Shown: positions 43,405-53,369 of the stretch, piece by piece
Layout of the letters: every line of letters begins with the position of its first letter
Numbering within the stretch: position 1 is the stretch's first letter
Source: Acidobacteriota bacterium
GTDB lineage: Bacteria > Acidobacteriota > Thermoanaerobaculia > Multivoradales > J023
Assembly: GCA_029263395.1 (NCBI GenBank)
Contig: JAJCXO010000221.1
Span: 1 to 64,000 of the forward strand
Direction: 5' to 3'
Length of the DNA: 64,000 bases
The notes under the pieces: model-generated
What the model was told of the DNA's origin: nothing
Database searches by the model: none
What the model saw: the letters and a program-made list of their open reading frames with translations, nothing else
Made by a program: the position numbers and the translations under genes

Positions 43405-45080
43405 GCCTGGATCTCCGGTGATTCGTCGCCGGTATCTCCCACCGGCAGCTCGACAGTGATGCGCGACCCGCGCTGGGGTTCGCTTTCGACACGAATCACA
43501 CCACCGTGCTCTTTGACGATTCGATAAACGATCGCCATACCGAGGCCGGTACCTCCACCGAAAAAAGACTTGAACGGATGGAAGAGCCGGCTGCGTTCCT
43601 CTTCGGTCATGCCAATACCTGTGTCCCGGAACTCCATATGATAGTACCCGTTTTCGATCCGTCCGACGACGGTCAGTTGTCCGCCACTGGGCATCGCCTG
43701 CAAGCCATTGCGCGCCAGGTTCCAGAAGATCTGGCTGACCTGATCGAAGTCGGCCCGGATCAAAGCGGATTCGGGTACCAGGTCGGCCTTGATCTGGTGG
43801 ATCGGTCGGACGTCGCCACTGTGGCTCAGCAGTTGGATATCTTCCGCCAGCATGGCTGCGATGTCGAAGACCGCCAAATTGCGCTCGCTGGGTTTGGCGA
43901 ACTGCAAGAAAGCTTTAACGGTGCGATCCAGCCGGCGACTTTCCTTGAGGATGATCTCCGCCAGTTTGCTGCGCGAGGCATCACCCCGCAACTCTCCGGC
44001 CAACATCTGCACCGAGCCTGAGATCGCCGCCAGTGGGTTGCCGACTTCATGGGCGAGACCCGCCGCCATCTGACCGATTGCCGCCATTCGATCCTGAGTC
44101 CGCAGCTGTTCTTGCAGCTCTTTCCACTCCGAGAGATCTTGGAATAGCAGGATGTGCCCCTGCAGGCCACCCTCAGCATTGCGCAAGTGGGTCAAGGTGA
44201 AACCGATGTGGATCGTTACGCCATCGCCACGGATGCATTCACATTCGGCCCGCACGGTAATACCGCCGGTCTCGTAAAGGTACCGCGACCACTGTTCGGC
44301 GGAGAGAATGCCTGTCTGCTCGAGGTGCTGGCCTGCAATTTGTGCCTCGGAGCGGCCGAGGATCTCCTCGCCGGCTCGATTCAGGCTGAGGATGTTCGCG
44401 TCGAGGTCGGCGATCACCAGCCCGCTCGACATCGAGCGGATCACGTCTCCGTAGAGGCCTTGCAGGTAGGTGAGGTCGAGATCCTTCTCCCGCAGGCGCT
44501 CTTCGGATCGGGCCGCGTCGCGGGCCAGATAGGAGGTCAGGATGGCGACGCCATAAAAACCGATCAAGTGGACGATCAGGTTGTAGGACAGCTGCAACAT
44601 CGCGGCCGGCTGCTCGGGCAGGTCGGGCAGTGGAGCTCCCCATTCGAACAGCCACTGAACCCACTTGAGGGTCGCCGAAACATAAAGCAAATAAGCCAGG
44701 CCGGCGACGATCAAGACACCTGTGCGTTGCAGAAATACCGCCGCGACGCTGATGATGAAGATGTAGAGGATCGAAAAACTGGTGACGTCGAGCTTGAAGA
44801 TGAGCAGGGTGATGAACAGCAGGTCGCCACAGAATTGGATGTAGGCCTGAGCCTCCGGCCAGTGTCGCAGGACACGCAGCAGGATGATGTAGGCGAGGCT
44901 CTGGACCGAAGCGAAGGCAATGAAGAACAGCAGAGTCGGGTCGCTGATCTGATCTGGGTTGTAGAGCAGGTAAGGGATCACCACGCTGGCGACAACCAGC
45001 ATGCGAACCCCGATCAGCCACAGGAGCCGGGCGTCTAGTCCACTCATCGAGGAACTCGATGTTGGCCTGTAGAGGTCCAT
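43401..45080 (-). CDS. pilS: sensor histidine kinase PilS
   Basis: 559 residues. Six TM helices in the first 190 residues, then a PAS domain (about 215-320, LVIADLDANILSLNRAGEEI) and HisKA (AAGLAHEVGNPLAAISGS, active His). An HATPase follows (NLARNGLQAMPSGG, GGGTGLGMAIVYRIV). This is the PilS architecture: polytopic membrane sensor without a periplasmic domain. The start is uncertain by 11 codons (ATG 45080 or 45047). Confidence 0.9.
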   Translation of the reverse strand: MDLYRPTSSSSMSGLDARLLWLIGVRMLVVASVVIPYLLYNPDQISDPTLLFFIAFASVQSLAYIILLRVLRHWPEAQAYIQFCGDLLFITLLIFKLDVTSFSILYIFIISVAAVFLQRTGVLIVAGLAYLLYVSATLKWVQWLFEWGAPLPDLPEQPAAMLQLSYNLIVHLIGFYGVAILTSYLARDAARSEERLREKDLDLTYLQGLYGDVIRSMSSGLVIADLDANILSLNRAGEEILGRSEAQIAGQHLEQTGILSAEQWSRYLYETGGITVRAECECIRGDGVTIHIGFTLTHLRNAEGGLQGHILLFQDLSEWKELQEQLRTQDRMAAIGQMAAGLAHEVGNPLAAISGSVQMLAGELRGDASRSKLAEIILKESRRLDRTVKAFLQFAKPSERNLAVFDIAAMLAEDIQLLSHSGDVRPIHQIKADLVPESALIRADFDQVSQIFWNLARNGLQAMPSGGQLTVVGRIENGYYHMEFRDTGIGMTEEERSRLFHPFKSFFGGGTGLGMAIVYRIVKEHGGVIRVESEPQRGSRITVELPVGDTGDESPEIQA

Positions 45081-45161
45081 ATCAACTCAAGCAAGCCGTG
45101 CGCCCGCTCTTCAGCTCGCGCTGGTTGGAGAGCGGGCTGCTCGAGAACGCCGATCTCCGGA

Positions 45162-46367
45162 TCAACCGATCTTGGAGAAGAGCGAGAACATCGGCAGGTA
45201 CATGGCGACGACGATGGTACCGATGACGATACCCAGGAAGACGATCATGATCGGCTCGATCAACTTCATCAGGCCGCCGACGGCAGTATCTACTTCGTCT
45301 TCGTAGAAGTCGGCGATTTTTGAAAGCATCTGATCGAGTGCACCGGTCTGTTCACCAACACTGATCATCTGGCAGACCATCATTGGATAAACTTTGGTCT
45401 CCTGTAGCGGTGCGCTGATCGTTTTGCCCTCTTCGACACTCTTGCGCACGCTCATGATCGAGTCTTCCACGATCGCGTTGCCCGAGGTCCGGGCGGTGAT
45501 CTCTAGACCGTCGAGGATCGGCACGCCGGACGACGTCAATGTCGCCAAAGTCCGGCAGAAACGGGCGATTGAGATCTTGAGCAACAAGCCGCCAATAATA
45601 GGAATGGCGAGCTGAATGCGATCCAAGATACGGCGCCCGCGGTAGGTTTTGTGCCACTCTCGAAGGGCAATATAGGCCAGGATCAAGAAGAGGATGATCC
45701 AGGCGCCGTACTGGCCAACAAGATTACTTGCCGTCACCACCAAACGGGTCAGGTACGGCAGTTGAGCGCCCATGCCAGCGAACAGTTGGGCGAACACCGG
45801 AATCACTTTCCACAGGATGATGTAGACAACCGACGCCGCGATGACGATCACCGCAACCGGGTACATCAAGGCACTCTTGACCTGATTCTTCAGCTTGACG
45901 GCTTTCTCGATGTAGGTCGAGAGCCGCTGCAGAATGATGTCCAGAATACCACCGGCCTCGCCGGCCGCGATCATGTTGACGTAAAGGTTGTCGAATGCGT
46001 TGGGGTGCCGTTTCATGGCTTCGGCGAGCGACATGCCGCTCTCGACGTCGGTGCGCACCGACTCGATTACGGCTTTGAAGATCTTGTGCTCTTCCTGGCC
46101 GCCGAGAATCTCCAAACATTGCACCAGCGGTAAGCCGGCGTCGAGCATGACCGAGAACTGCCGAGTGAAGATCGACAGTTTGGAGGAATTGATTCTGCCC
46201 CCGAGTCTCGGCATCAGGGGGATACGCTTGTCTTTGGACTTCAAAGACACGACATTGATCTGCTGGCGCCTGAGAATCGCCGCCGCGGCGTCCTTGGAGT
46301 TGGCGATCAACACACCTTCTTCGGTTTTGCCCGCCCGCGTCTTGCCCTTCCACACGAAGTTCGGCAT
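45162..46367 (-). CDS. pilC: type IV pilus inner-membrane platform protein PilC
   Basis: 401 residues, two GspF-type repeats. The N-terminal MPNFVWKGKTRAGKTEEGVL is typical. LDAGLPLVQCLEILGGQ and SSGVPILDGLEITARTSGN are the paired motifs, and three hydrophobic helices are visible. AGGAGG precedes the ATG. It lies three bases after pilT. Confidence 0.95.
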   Translation of the reverse strand: MPNFVWKGKTRAGKTEEGVLIANSKDAAAAILRRQQINVVSLKSKDKRIPLMPRLGGRINSSKLSIFTRQFSVMLDAGLPLVQCLEILGGQEEHKIFKAVIESVRTDVESGMSLAEAMKRHPNAFDNLYVNMIAAGEAGGILDIILQRLSTYIEKAVKLKNQVKSALMYPVAVIVIAASVVYIILWKVIPVFAQLFAGMGAQLPYLTRLVVTASNLVGQYGAWIILFLILAYIALREWHKTYRGRRILDRIQLAIPIIGGLLLKISIARFCRTLATLTSSGVPILDGLEITARTSGNAIVEDSIMSVRKSVEEGKTISAPLQETKVYPMMVCQMISVGEQTGALDQMLSKIADFYEDEVDTAVGGLMKLIEPIMIVFLGIVIGTIVVAMYLPMFSLFSKIG

Positions 46368-46370
46368 CGG

Positions 46371-47486
46371 TTACCTCCTCGCCGCGGCGCCCGTCTGCAG
46401 ATTGGGATTGAGAGCAGTTGGGCCGCGCGAGATCATCTCTTGGAGCTCTTCGGGGAGAGAGGATCTCCCGAGAGCAGTTTGTAGCGTGATCGCACGTTTG
46501 AAATAGAGAGATGCAAGACTCTGGTTGAAGGTCTGCATCCCATGTTTGGCTTGACCAGTCTGCATCATGCCGTAGATCTGGTGCACCTTGTCTTCTCGGA
46601 TCAGGTTGCGGATCGCCGAATTCGGGATCAGGATCTCCATTGTCAACGCACGTCCCTTGCCGCTGGCTTTGGGCAGCAGTGCCTGACAGATAATGCCTTC
46701 GAGGACCAAGGACATCTGAGCCCGGACCTGTGACTGCTGGTGCCCGGGAAAGACGTCGATGATGCGGTTGATGGTCTGGGCGGCGGAATTGGTGTGCAGC
46801 GTGCCGAAGGTCAGATGGCCGGTTTCGGCGATGCGCAATGCTGACTCTACGGTCTCGAGATCTCGCATCTCACCGATCAAGACGACATCGGGATCTTGAC
46901 GCAGAGCAGCGCGCAGGGCGCCGGAAAAGCTGTGGGTGTCGGCGTGGAGCTCACGCTGATTGACCAGGCAGTTCTGGTGCGAGTGCAGGTACTCCACCGG
47001 ATCTTCGATGGTCAGAATGTGTTCGTGCCGCTCGCGGTTGATTTTGTCGATCATCGCCGCCAACGTCGTCGATTTGCCTGAGCCGGTGGGCCCGGTGACG
47101 AGGATCAAGCCGCGGGGCTTCTCGGAGAGCTTCTCGATGATCGAAGGCAGCCCGAGATCTCGGAACGTCAGGATCTCATATGGGATGGTTCGAAAGACCG
47201 CCGCAACCGCGCCACGCTGGTGGTACACGTTGGCCCTAAACCGCGATAAACCCTTGATACCAAACGAGAAGTCGAGCTCTAGATCCTCTTCCAGGCGATG
47301 CTTCTGGATATCGGTGAGAATCGAGTACGCAACCTGTTTGGTTTCGGTTGGTGTCAAAGGCGGGACGTTGAGCGCCCGCAACTTTCCGTCAACCCGAATC
47401 TGGGGTGGCGAATTGGTCGTGATGTGAAGGTCAGAGCCACCTTGCTCGACCATGCTCTTGAGAAGGGCATTGAGTGTCGGTGCCAC
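46371..47486 (-). CDS. pilT: type IV pilus retraction ATPase PilT
   Basis: 371 residues (GTG start). Walker A GPTGSGKSTTLAAMID near 128; the Asp box with VEYLHSHQNCLVNQRE; Walker B VVLIGEMRDLETVESAL; His box TGHLTFGTLHTNSA; and the C-terminal AIRNLIREDKVHQI motif, which distinguishes PilT from PilB. No pilB is in the window. Confidence 0.95.
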   Translation of the reverse strand: MAPTLNALLKSMVEQGGSDLHITTNSPPQIRVDGKLRALNVPPLTPTETKQVAYSILTDIQKHRLEEDLELDFSFGIKGLSRFRANVYHQRGAVAAVFRTIPYEILTFRDLGLPSIIEKLSEKPRGLILVTGPTGSGKSTTLAAMIDKINRERHEHILTIEDPVEYLHSHQNCLVNQRELHADTHSFSGALRAALRQDPDVVLIGEMRDLETVESALRIAETGHLTFGTLHTNSAAQTINRIIDVFPGHQQSQVRAQMSLVLEGIICQALLPKASGKGRALTMEILIPNSAIRNLIREDKVHQIYGMMQTGQAKHGMQTFNQSLASLYFKRAITLQTALGRSSLPEELQEMISRGPTALNPNLQTGAAARR

Positions 47487-47650
47487 GCGCGAAAATCCCC
47501 TGAGACCGATGTTTTCGACCGCTGATCACGACCGCTTTTTTTGCAGATCTACCATTTTATTCTACAGGAACGTTCGATTGCTCACAAATCGTCCGTCAAC
47601 GCAGTGTCCGAGAGCGCGGTCGTGGGTTAGGTGAGATATGGTAACCCGCG

Positions 47651-49525
47651 ATGTCCGAGAGTACTGATTTCCACGAAGAAGATGACGTCGGGAAGGTCTA
47701 TGACAGTCGCCTGATGCGGCGGTTATTGGCCTATCTCGCGCCTTATCGTTTCAGTGCGATCAGTGCCATCGGCCTGATCCTGTTGTCTTCTGCGCTGCAG
47801 CTGGTTGGCCCTTTGGCGACTGCCGTCGCGCTCGATCTCTTCATCCAGCCGATGGAAAATCGATCGACTCAGGCGACGGTTAGTCGTTGGGTCGACACAT
47901 GGCTGACTGGCAATGGTTGGACGCTGGATCCATTGGCCGGCTTAACGGCGATTGTGGCGCTGTTATCCGTAGCGTTGGGTTTGACTTTTGTGGTGGTCTT
48001 CTTACAGAGCTACATCATGCAGATGCTCGGGCAGCGCATCATGTTCGACTTGCGTCGGCAAATTTTTGCCAAGTTGCAGCAGTTGCCGGTCGCTTATCTC
48101 GATCGCAACCCTATCGGACGGCTGGTGACCCGCGCTACAACCGATGTTGCTTCCCTCAACGAGTTGTTCACCGCCGGGCTGGTGTCGATCTTCGGCGACG
48201 TCGGCTTGCTGGTTGGTATTGCGGGTGTGCTGTTCCTCCTCAACTGGAAATTGGCGTTGGTCAGCTTCGCCATCTTGCCCTTGCTGTTTGCTCTCAGTGT
48301 GTGGTTCAAGAGTCGGGCGCGGCAAAGCTTCCGGCAAGTCCGGGTCAAAATTGCCCGTATCGGTGCGTTTCTGCAAGAACACATCACTGGCATGTCGGTG
48401 GTTCAGTTGTTCGGCCGTGAGGAACCGGCGATGCGCGAGTTCTCCGGTATCAACGCTGAACATCGCGATGCTAACATCCGGGCGATTTTCTATTATGCTG
48501 TGTATTACCCGGCGGTCGAGCTGATCACCGCCTTGGGGTTGGCACTGATCGTTTGGTACGGCGGCGGCGAGGTGCTGCGGAATGCGCTGTCCCTAGGAGC
48601 TTTGGTCGCCTTCCTGCAGTTCGCCCGGCGTTTCTACCAGCCGCTGGCGGATCTGTCAGAGAAGTACAACATTCTGCAAGCTGCCATGGCGAGCTCGGAG
48701 CGCATCTTCGAACTCCTCGACACGGAGATCGATATCACTTCTCCTGCCGCAGCGTATCGGCCGGAGGCCATGCGTGGTGAGATCGAGCTCGACGGCGTGA
48801 CCTTCGGCTATAAACCTGGCGAGCCGGTGCTTGAGAACGTCTCGTTCAAAGTTGGCGCGGGAGAGACGGTGGCGATCGTCGGCCACACCGGGGCTGGCAA
48901 GAGTACTTTGGTCAACCTGCTGCAGCGGTTCTACGATGTCGATTCGGGTCGAGTGTTGATCGATGGTGTCGACATCAAGCAGTGGGATCTAGAAGTGATG
49001 CGCCGCGCATTTGCCATGGTGTTGCAAGACGTCTTTCTGTTTTCGGGCGACATTCAGAGCAACATCAGGCTTGGTGACACCTCGATCGGCGACCAGCAGC
49101 TACGCCGTGCCGCGGCAGAGGTCCATGCCCTTGAATTCATCGAGCAGCTGCCCGAGGGTTTCGCCACCAAAGTTCGAGAACGCGGCGCAGGCCTGTCGGT
49201 GGGGCAGAAGCAACTCATCGCCTTTGCCCGCGCCTTGGCCTATGACCCGCGAATCATGATTCTCGACGAGGCAACGTCTTCGATCGACACCGAAACCGAG
49301 CAACACATCCAGCTGGCCCTCGATCGGCTACTGGTCGGCCGCACCAGCGTGATCATCGCTCACCGGTTGTCGACGATCCAGCGGGCTGACCGCATTCTGG
49401 TGATGCACAAAGGCCAATTGCGCGAGCAAGGCACCCATCAACAGCTGCTGGCGGCTCGCGGCATCTACCACACCCTGTATCAGCTTCAATTCCACGGTCA
49501 GCGGGAAACCTTGGCCGGAGTTTGA
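47651..49525 (+). CDS. ABC exporter, fused permease/ATPase (MsbA/YheI-like)
   Basis: 624 residues. Six TM helices in about 30-330 and a nucleotide-binding domain from about 375: Walker [12 protein letters not shown]-loop [13 protein letters not shown], signature [15 protein letters not shown], Walker [15 protein letters not shown], His [10 protein letters not shown] half-transporter that should work as a dimer. The signature LSVGQ is typical of YfiB/YheI-like exporters. Divergent from pilT; 164 bases between them hold both promoters. Confidence 0.9.
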   Translation: MSESTDFHEEDDVGKVYDSRLMRRLLAYLAPYRFSAISAIGLILLSSALQLVGPLATAVALDLFIQPMENRSTQATVSRWVDTWLTGNGWTLDPLAGLTAIVALLSVALGLTFVVVFLQSYIMQMLGQRIMFDLRRQIFAKLQQLPVAYLDRNPIGRLVTRATTDVASLNELFTAGLVSIFGDVGLLVGIAGVLFLLNWKLALVSFAILPLLFALSVWFKSRARQSFRQVRVKIARIGAFLQEHITGMSVVQLFGREEPAMREFSGINAEHRDANIRAIFYYAVYYPAVELITALGLALIVWYGGGEVLRNALSLGALVAFLQFARRFYQPLADLSEKYNILQAAMASSERIFELLDTEIDITSPAAAYRPEAMRGEIELDGVTFGYKPGEPVLENVSFKVGAGETVAIVGHTGAGKSTLVNLLQRFYDVDSGRVLIDGVDIKQWDLEVMRRAFAMVLQDVFLFSGDIQSNIRLGDTSIGDQQLRRAAAEVHALEFIEQLPEGFATKVRERGAGLSVGQKQLIAFARALAYDPRIMILDEATSSIDTETEQHIQLALDRLLVGRTSVIIAHRLSTIQRADRILVMHKGQLREQGTHQQLLAARGIYHTLYQLQFHGQRETLAGV

Positions 49526-49547
49526 GGGTCGCCGAGGGCCCGAAGCC

Positions 49548-51596
49548 GTGAATCCTGCCCTTGCCGAGATGCTAGAGCTGTGGTGGCGTGAGCTGCCCGT
49601 CGCTCGCATGTTGGGGTTGGTCACGGCATCGATCCTGGTGGCGGTGGCGATAGCAGCACGGGCGCGTCAACCGATCAAGACGAGTGGCGTGCCAGTCGCG
49701 CCAGGTAGGGGCAGCTATCGTTGGCGTCGATGGATTATCGGCGGGTCGTTGGTGGTCGGTTACAAGCTGGTTTTCGCCCGTGCCGCCTTATTCGATGATG
49801 CCTTCATCACCTTTCACTATGCCCGCAATTTTGCCGAGGGCTATGGCTTGGTGTTCAACATTGGCGAACGGGTGGAGGGGTATACGAATTTCCTTTGGAC
49901 CCTGGCGATCGGCGTTCTGCACGCCTTGACTCCGTTGGATGCGCCGACGATTGGGCTGGGTCTTTGCCTGGCTGCGTTCGGTCTCAATCTGTTGCTGGTG
50001 GCCAGGGTTGGCCGTTTGCTGTGTGCCCCGACCGTCGATGCCCCGACCGCCGATGCCCCGGCCGCCGCCGGGTTCTACTGGCATCTACCGTTGGCGACGG
50101 TTTTGCTGGCGTTACACGGGGTCTACACGTCCTATGGTACGAGCGGTCTAGAAACCGGAGCAGCGAGTCTGTTCGTGACCCTGGGTGCTCTATTTCTGAT
50201 CCGCAGCAACGATTCCAAGCAGGCGGCCTGGGCTGGCACGATGCTCATTCTGGCCACCTTGATGCGGCCGGATCACGGGTTGTTTTATGCCGTCGGTGGC
50301 GGTGTGTTGTTGTTGGATCGGTTGCCGGCACTCGCTGCAGCCGGGCGCGGCCTTCAGCTCGGGCTTTGGCCGCGGCGACTGTGGCGTGCCGGTGGCGCCA
50401 CATTGGTGGCCTATGCCGCCCCGTTCACGCTCTACGGGCTATTCCTGCTGTGGAAACTGTTCTATTACGGCACCCTCCTGCCGAATACTTATTACGCCAA
50501 GTCGGCAAATCTCGTGTGGTTCGAACAAGGCCGCGTTTATGCTGCGAGTTTCTATCTGGGCTCGCAAGATTGGTTGGTTGTTGTTCTCTGTCTGCTTTGG
50601 TTCTGCCGACGATCGGCAAACGCTGGCGTGCGACGCTTCAAGCTTTTTCTTGGCATCAGCTTTGTGCTGTACAACATCTATGTCGCAAAAATCGGTGGCG
50701 ACTTCATGTTCGGACGCTTCTATGTGTCGCTTGTGCCGCTGTATCTTCTCGGTGCCGAGGCGCTGGCACACGAGTTGGCGGGCAACATTCGTCTGTCTGC
50801 CACCCGAGCCGCGTCTGCCACCCGAGCAGGGTCTGCCACTCGAGCAGGGTTGGCCACCCGAGCAGGGGCGAATGAGACTTGGCGCCAAGCCCTCGCCGGG
50901 TTGACTGTCGGCGTGCTGTTGGCGTCCACTCAGGAGGTTCGCTTGATCGAGCCAAACAAGGTGCGTTGGGGTCTCGCCGACGAGTCGACGTACTATCCGA
51001 TCGAGAGTTTCTACCCACTGGTCACGGGGCATTCTCAGGAAAAAACCGGACGCTTTTTCGGTGAAGTCTTGAAAGATCGTGGTCTCGAGCTGGTTTTAGG
51101 TACCGGCGGGCCGGGCTCGGTCGCCTACTTCTCTCGCCTCGAGGTGGTCGATACCCGTGGGCTGACCGACGCATTTGTTGCCCGGCAGCCGTTGCGTCAG
51201 CGCGGTCGACCCGGCCACGAAAAATTTGCACCTCGCGACTACCTGCTGCGTCGTGGGGTCCACTTGCTGCGTATGCACGCGGGGCAGCAAGAGTTCCATC
51301 CGCAGATATGGCAGCGGGTGGCACAGGTCGAGTTGGATTCTTCAGCCGGCCGCAGTCGGTGGCAGCTGGCGCATTACGACCTGGAGCTCATGCGCCGGGT
51401 GGGCGAACTGGCACCAGAGATTCGTTTCGTCAATTTTGAACGCTGGCTGGCGAGCTACATCGCTACCTTGCCGAAACGACAGCCAGCCCGGGTTCGTCAC
51501 GACTTGGAGTGGATGCGGCGCTATTACTTCGACTACAGCGACGAACCTGACCAATTGGCGGCCATCGAAGGTTGGCTCGCCGAGCGTCGGCGCTGA
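49548..51596 (+). CDS. GT-C-type membrane glycosyltransferase-like protein with repeat inserts
   Basis: 682 residues, about ten TM helices, then a soluble C-terminal region. [19 protein letters not shown] and [16 protein letters not shown] match the AftB-like signature better than its paralogue at 40491-42002. Two in-frame short repeats interrupt non-conserved loops: [15 protein letters not shown] (50026-50070) and [24 protein letters not shown] (50796-50867). The start is probably GTG 49548; an ATG at 49569 is an alternative. 22 bases downstream of the ABC exporter gene, so likely one transcript. Confidence 0.8.
   Translation: MNPALAEMLELWWRELPVARMLGLVTASILVAVAIAARARQPIKTSGVPVAPGRGSYRWRRWIIGGSLVVGYKLVFARAALFDDAFITFHYARNFAEGYGLVFNIGERVEGYTNFLWTLAIGVLHALTPLDAPTIGLGLCLAAFGLNLLLVARVGRLLCAPTVDAPTADAPAAAGFYWHLPLATVLLALHGVYTSYGTSGLETGAASLFVTLGALFLIRSNDSKQAAWAGTMLILATLMRPDHGLFYAVGGGVLLLDRLPALAAAGRGLQLGLWPRRLWRAGGATLVAYAAPFTLYGLFLLWKLFYYGTLLPNTYYAKSANLVWFEQGRVYAASFYLGSQDWLVVVLCLLWFCRRSANAGVRRFKLFLGISFVLYNIYVAKIGGDFMFGRFYVSLVPLYLLGAEALAHELAGNIRLSATRAASATRAGSATRAGLATRAGANETWRQALAGLTVGVLLASTQEVRLIEPNKVRWGLADESTYYPIESFYPLVTGHSQEKTGRFFGEVLKDRGLELVLGTGGPGSVAYFSRLEVVDTRGLTDAFVARQPLRQRGRPGHEKFAPRDYLLRRGVHLLRMHAGQQEFHPQIWQRVAQVELDSSAGRSRWQLAHYDLELMRRVGELAPEIRFVNFERWLASYIATLPKRQPARVRHDLEWMRRYYFDYSDEPDQLAAIEGWLAERRR
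50026..50070. repeat. 15-bp in-frame repeat
   Basis: Three units close to CCCCGACCGCCGATG at 50026, 50041 and 50056, encoding five-residue Pro/Ala/Asp repeats in the GT-C protein. Confidence 0.85.
50796..50867. repeat. 18-bp in-frame repeat
   Basis: Four units close to TCTGCCACCCGAGCAGGG at 50796, 50814, 50832 and 50850 encode SATRAG repeats in a loop of the GT-C protein. Confidence 0.9.
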
Positions 51597-51668
51597 GACA
51601 GCTTCTGTTTCAGCGCAGCGAAGAGGCCCCGATTGTGAGAAAATGGAAACTCCGGTAAGAGATATTCA

Positions 51669-53369
51669 ATGGCATACAGGCTTCTCGCAAAATTCGACGA
51701 CCAGACCATCCGTGCTACGTTGCACCGCGGTCGCAATACCGTCGGTTCTGATCCCAGCTGTGAAGTCTGTCTTCCCAATGCCACGGTCTCACGTCGTCAC
51801 GCTGTTGTGACCGTAACCAAGGCTGGAATCGAACTCGAAGATCTGGGCTCGACCAATGGCACGTTGCTGCGGTCTCAGCGGATCGAGAAGGCAGCGGTGG
51901 TTGTCGGTGATATTTTCGTGATCGGTCGGGTGGTAGTTATCCTGGAAGAGCTTGCCGACGACGATTTGGAAGTAGGCATAGTGGTTCCGCGGGAGCTCTT
52001 CGATCCCAGCGGTTCGATGACATTCGATGTTGGTGATCTGACCGAGTCGTTCAGCCCACTCGATCGTTTTGCCCTCGATCACTTACCGCGGCTGCTCGAT
52101 ACCTTGTGCGGAGACACCGACCGTCAACGTTTGGCACAGTTGGTGGGCTACAGCTTGTTCGAGACCATGCCGATCACTGCGGTCGAGATCATCGAGACCA
52201 GCAATGAGGATAGGGGTATCCTCTACGCTGCCGAGCGCCCGGTCGACGATGAACACGACGCCCACTGGGTGGAGGTGATGTCACCGGCTTGCCAGATCAG
52301 GACGCGTTTCGACCGTCCAAGCTCGGGGGAACACTACCGGCCAGTTGTGGATTCGGCACTGCTCCTACTCACTCTGGCGGAGCGCAATCGCTCGTCGACC
52401 CCGGCGGTTGTCCGGCCTCCGAAGCCACCCGGGCGACCGCAGCCATTGACCGTCGATAGTGCGATGCAGCGCATCTACGATCAAGCTGAGCGGGTGGCGA
52501 GAGGGGACGTTGGAGTCTTGATTTATGGCGAATCAGGCACCGGTAAGGAAGTACTGGCGAGCTTCATCCACAATGCCTCGCCGCGGGTCTCACAGCCATT
52601 GGTGACGATCAATTGTGCTTCGCTGCCGCGGGATTTGCTCGAAGCCGAGCTTTTCGGGGTAGAGAAGGGGGTCGCAACCGGTGTCGAGGCCCGACCAGGC
52701 AAGTTCGAAGCGGCTGACAAGGGCACAATTTTTCTCGATGAAGTTGGCGACATGGCACCGGAGACTCAGGCCAAGATCTTGCGTGTGCTGCAGGAAAAAG
52801 AGGTCTTCCGGCTCGGCGGCCATACGCCACGGCGAGCGCGAGCCCGGGTGGTGGCTGCAACCAACCGTCCGATCCACAAGATGCTGGCTGAAGGCACCTT
52901 TCGCTCCGATCTCTACCATCGCATCGCTACCTGGGAAGTGGAGTTGTTGCCGCTGCGCCGCCGTCGCGCCGACATCCCGAATCTGGCAGCCTACTTTCTG
53001 ACCTACGAAGCGCAGCGTTACGGCATCCGAGTCCGTGGTATTTCACGGGCGGCGCTGCGTGCATTGCGACGCTACCGCTGGCCAGGCAATATCCGACAGC
53101 TCAAGAACGAGCTGTCCCGTGCTGTCCTCTTTTTGGAGGATCGTGAGCTGCTCGATACCGGTCGATTGAGCGCCTCGATACGTGGTGATGAGCAGGCCAA
53201 GGCTGGTCTCCCGCTGGCCAAGATTCTAGAGGCCGTGGAGCGCGATGAAATTGTCGCCGCCCTTGATGCTTGTGGCGGTGACACCACCGCCGCCGCCGAG
53301 CGTCTTCAAGTCAGTCGACCGACCCTCTACCGACGGATCAAGAGCCTCAAGATCGAATCACCGAAGTAG
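51669..53369 (+). CDS. FHA-AAA+-HTH regulator with altered sigma-54 loop
   Basis: 566 residues. The N-terminal FHA domain (about 15-95) has GRNTVGSDPSCEV, SRRHAVV and DLGSTNGTLL, so it should bind phosphothreonine. A GAF-like middle (about 125-240) follows. The AAA+ domain has GESGTGKE, LFLDEVGDM and the R-finger region, but the GAFTGA loop reads GVATGV. The C-terminal Fis HTH is GDTTAAAERLQVSRPTLYRR. The FHA suggests input from a Ser/Thr kinase, and one lies 3-8 kb downstream on the other strand. The end overlaps the convergent adaptor gene by 12 bases. Confidence 0.88.
   Translation: MAYRLLAKFDDQTIRATLHRGRNTVGSDPSCEVCLPNATVSRRHAVVTVTKAGIELEDLGSTNGTLLRSQRIEKAAVVVGDIFVIGRVVVILEELADDDLEVGIVVPRELFDPSGSMTFDVGDLTESFSPLDRFALDHLPRLLDTLCGDTDRQRLAQLVGYSLFETMPITAVEIIETSNEDRGILYAAERPVDDEHDAHWVEVMSPACQIRTRFDRPSSGEHYRPVVDSALLLLTLAERNRSSTPAVVRPPKPPGRPQPLTVDSAMQRIYDQAERVARGDVGVLIYGESGTGKEVLASFIHNASPRVSQPLVTINCASLPRDLLEAELFGVEKGVATGVEARPGKFEAADKGTIFLDEVGDMAPETQAKILRVLQEKEVFRLGGHTPRRARARVVAATNRPIHKMLAEGTFRSDLYHRIATWEVELLPLRRRRADIPNLAAYFLTYEAQRYGIRVRGISRAALRALRRYRWPGNIRQLKNELSRAVLFLEDRELLDTGRLSASIRGDEQAKAGLPLAKILEAVERDEIVAALDACGGDTTAAAERLQVSRPTLYRRIKSLKIESPK

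Noticed and set aside
47487-47650. Sigma-54 promoter for the pil genes
   Set aside because: No GG-N10-GC element with consensus flanks found on the minus strand here.
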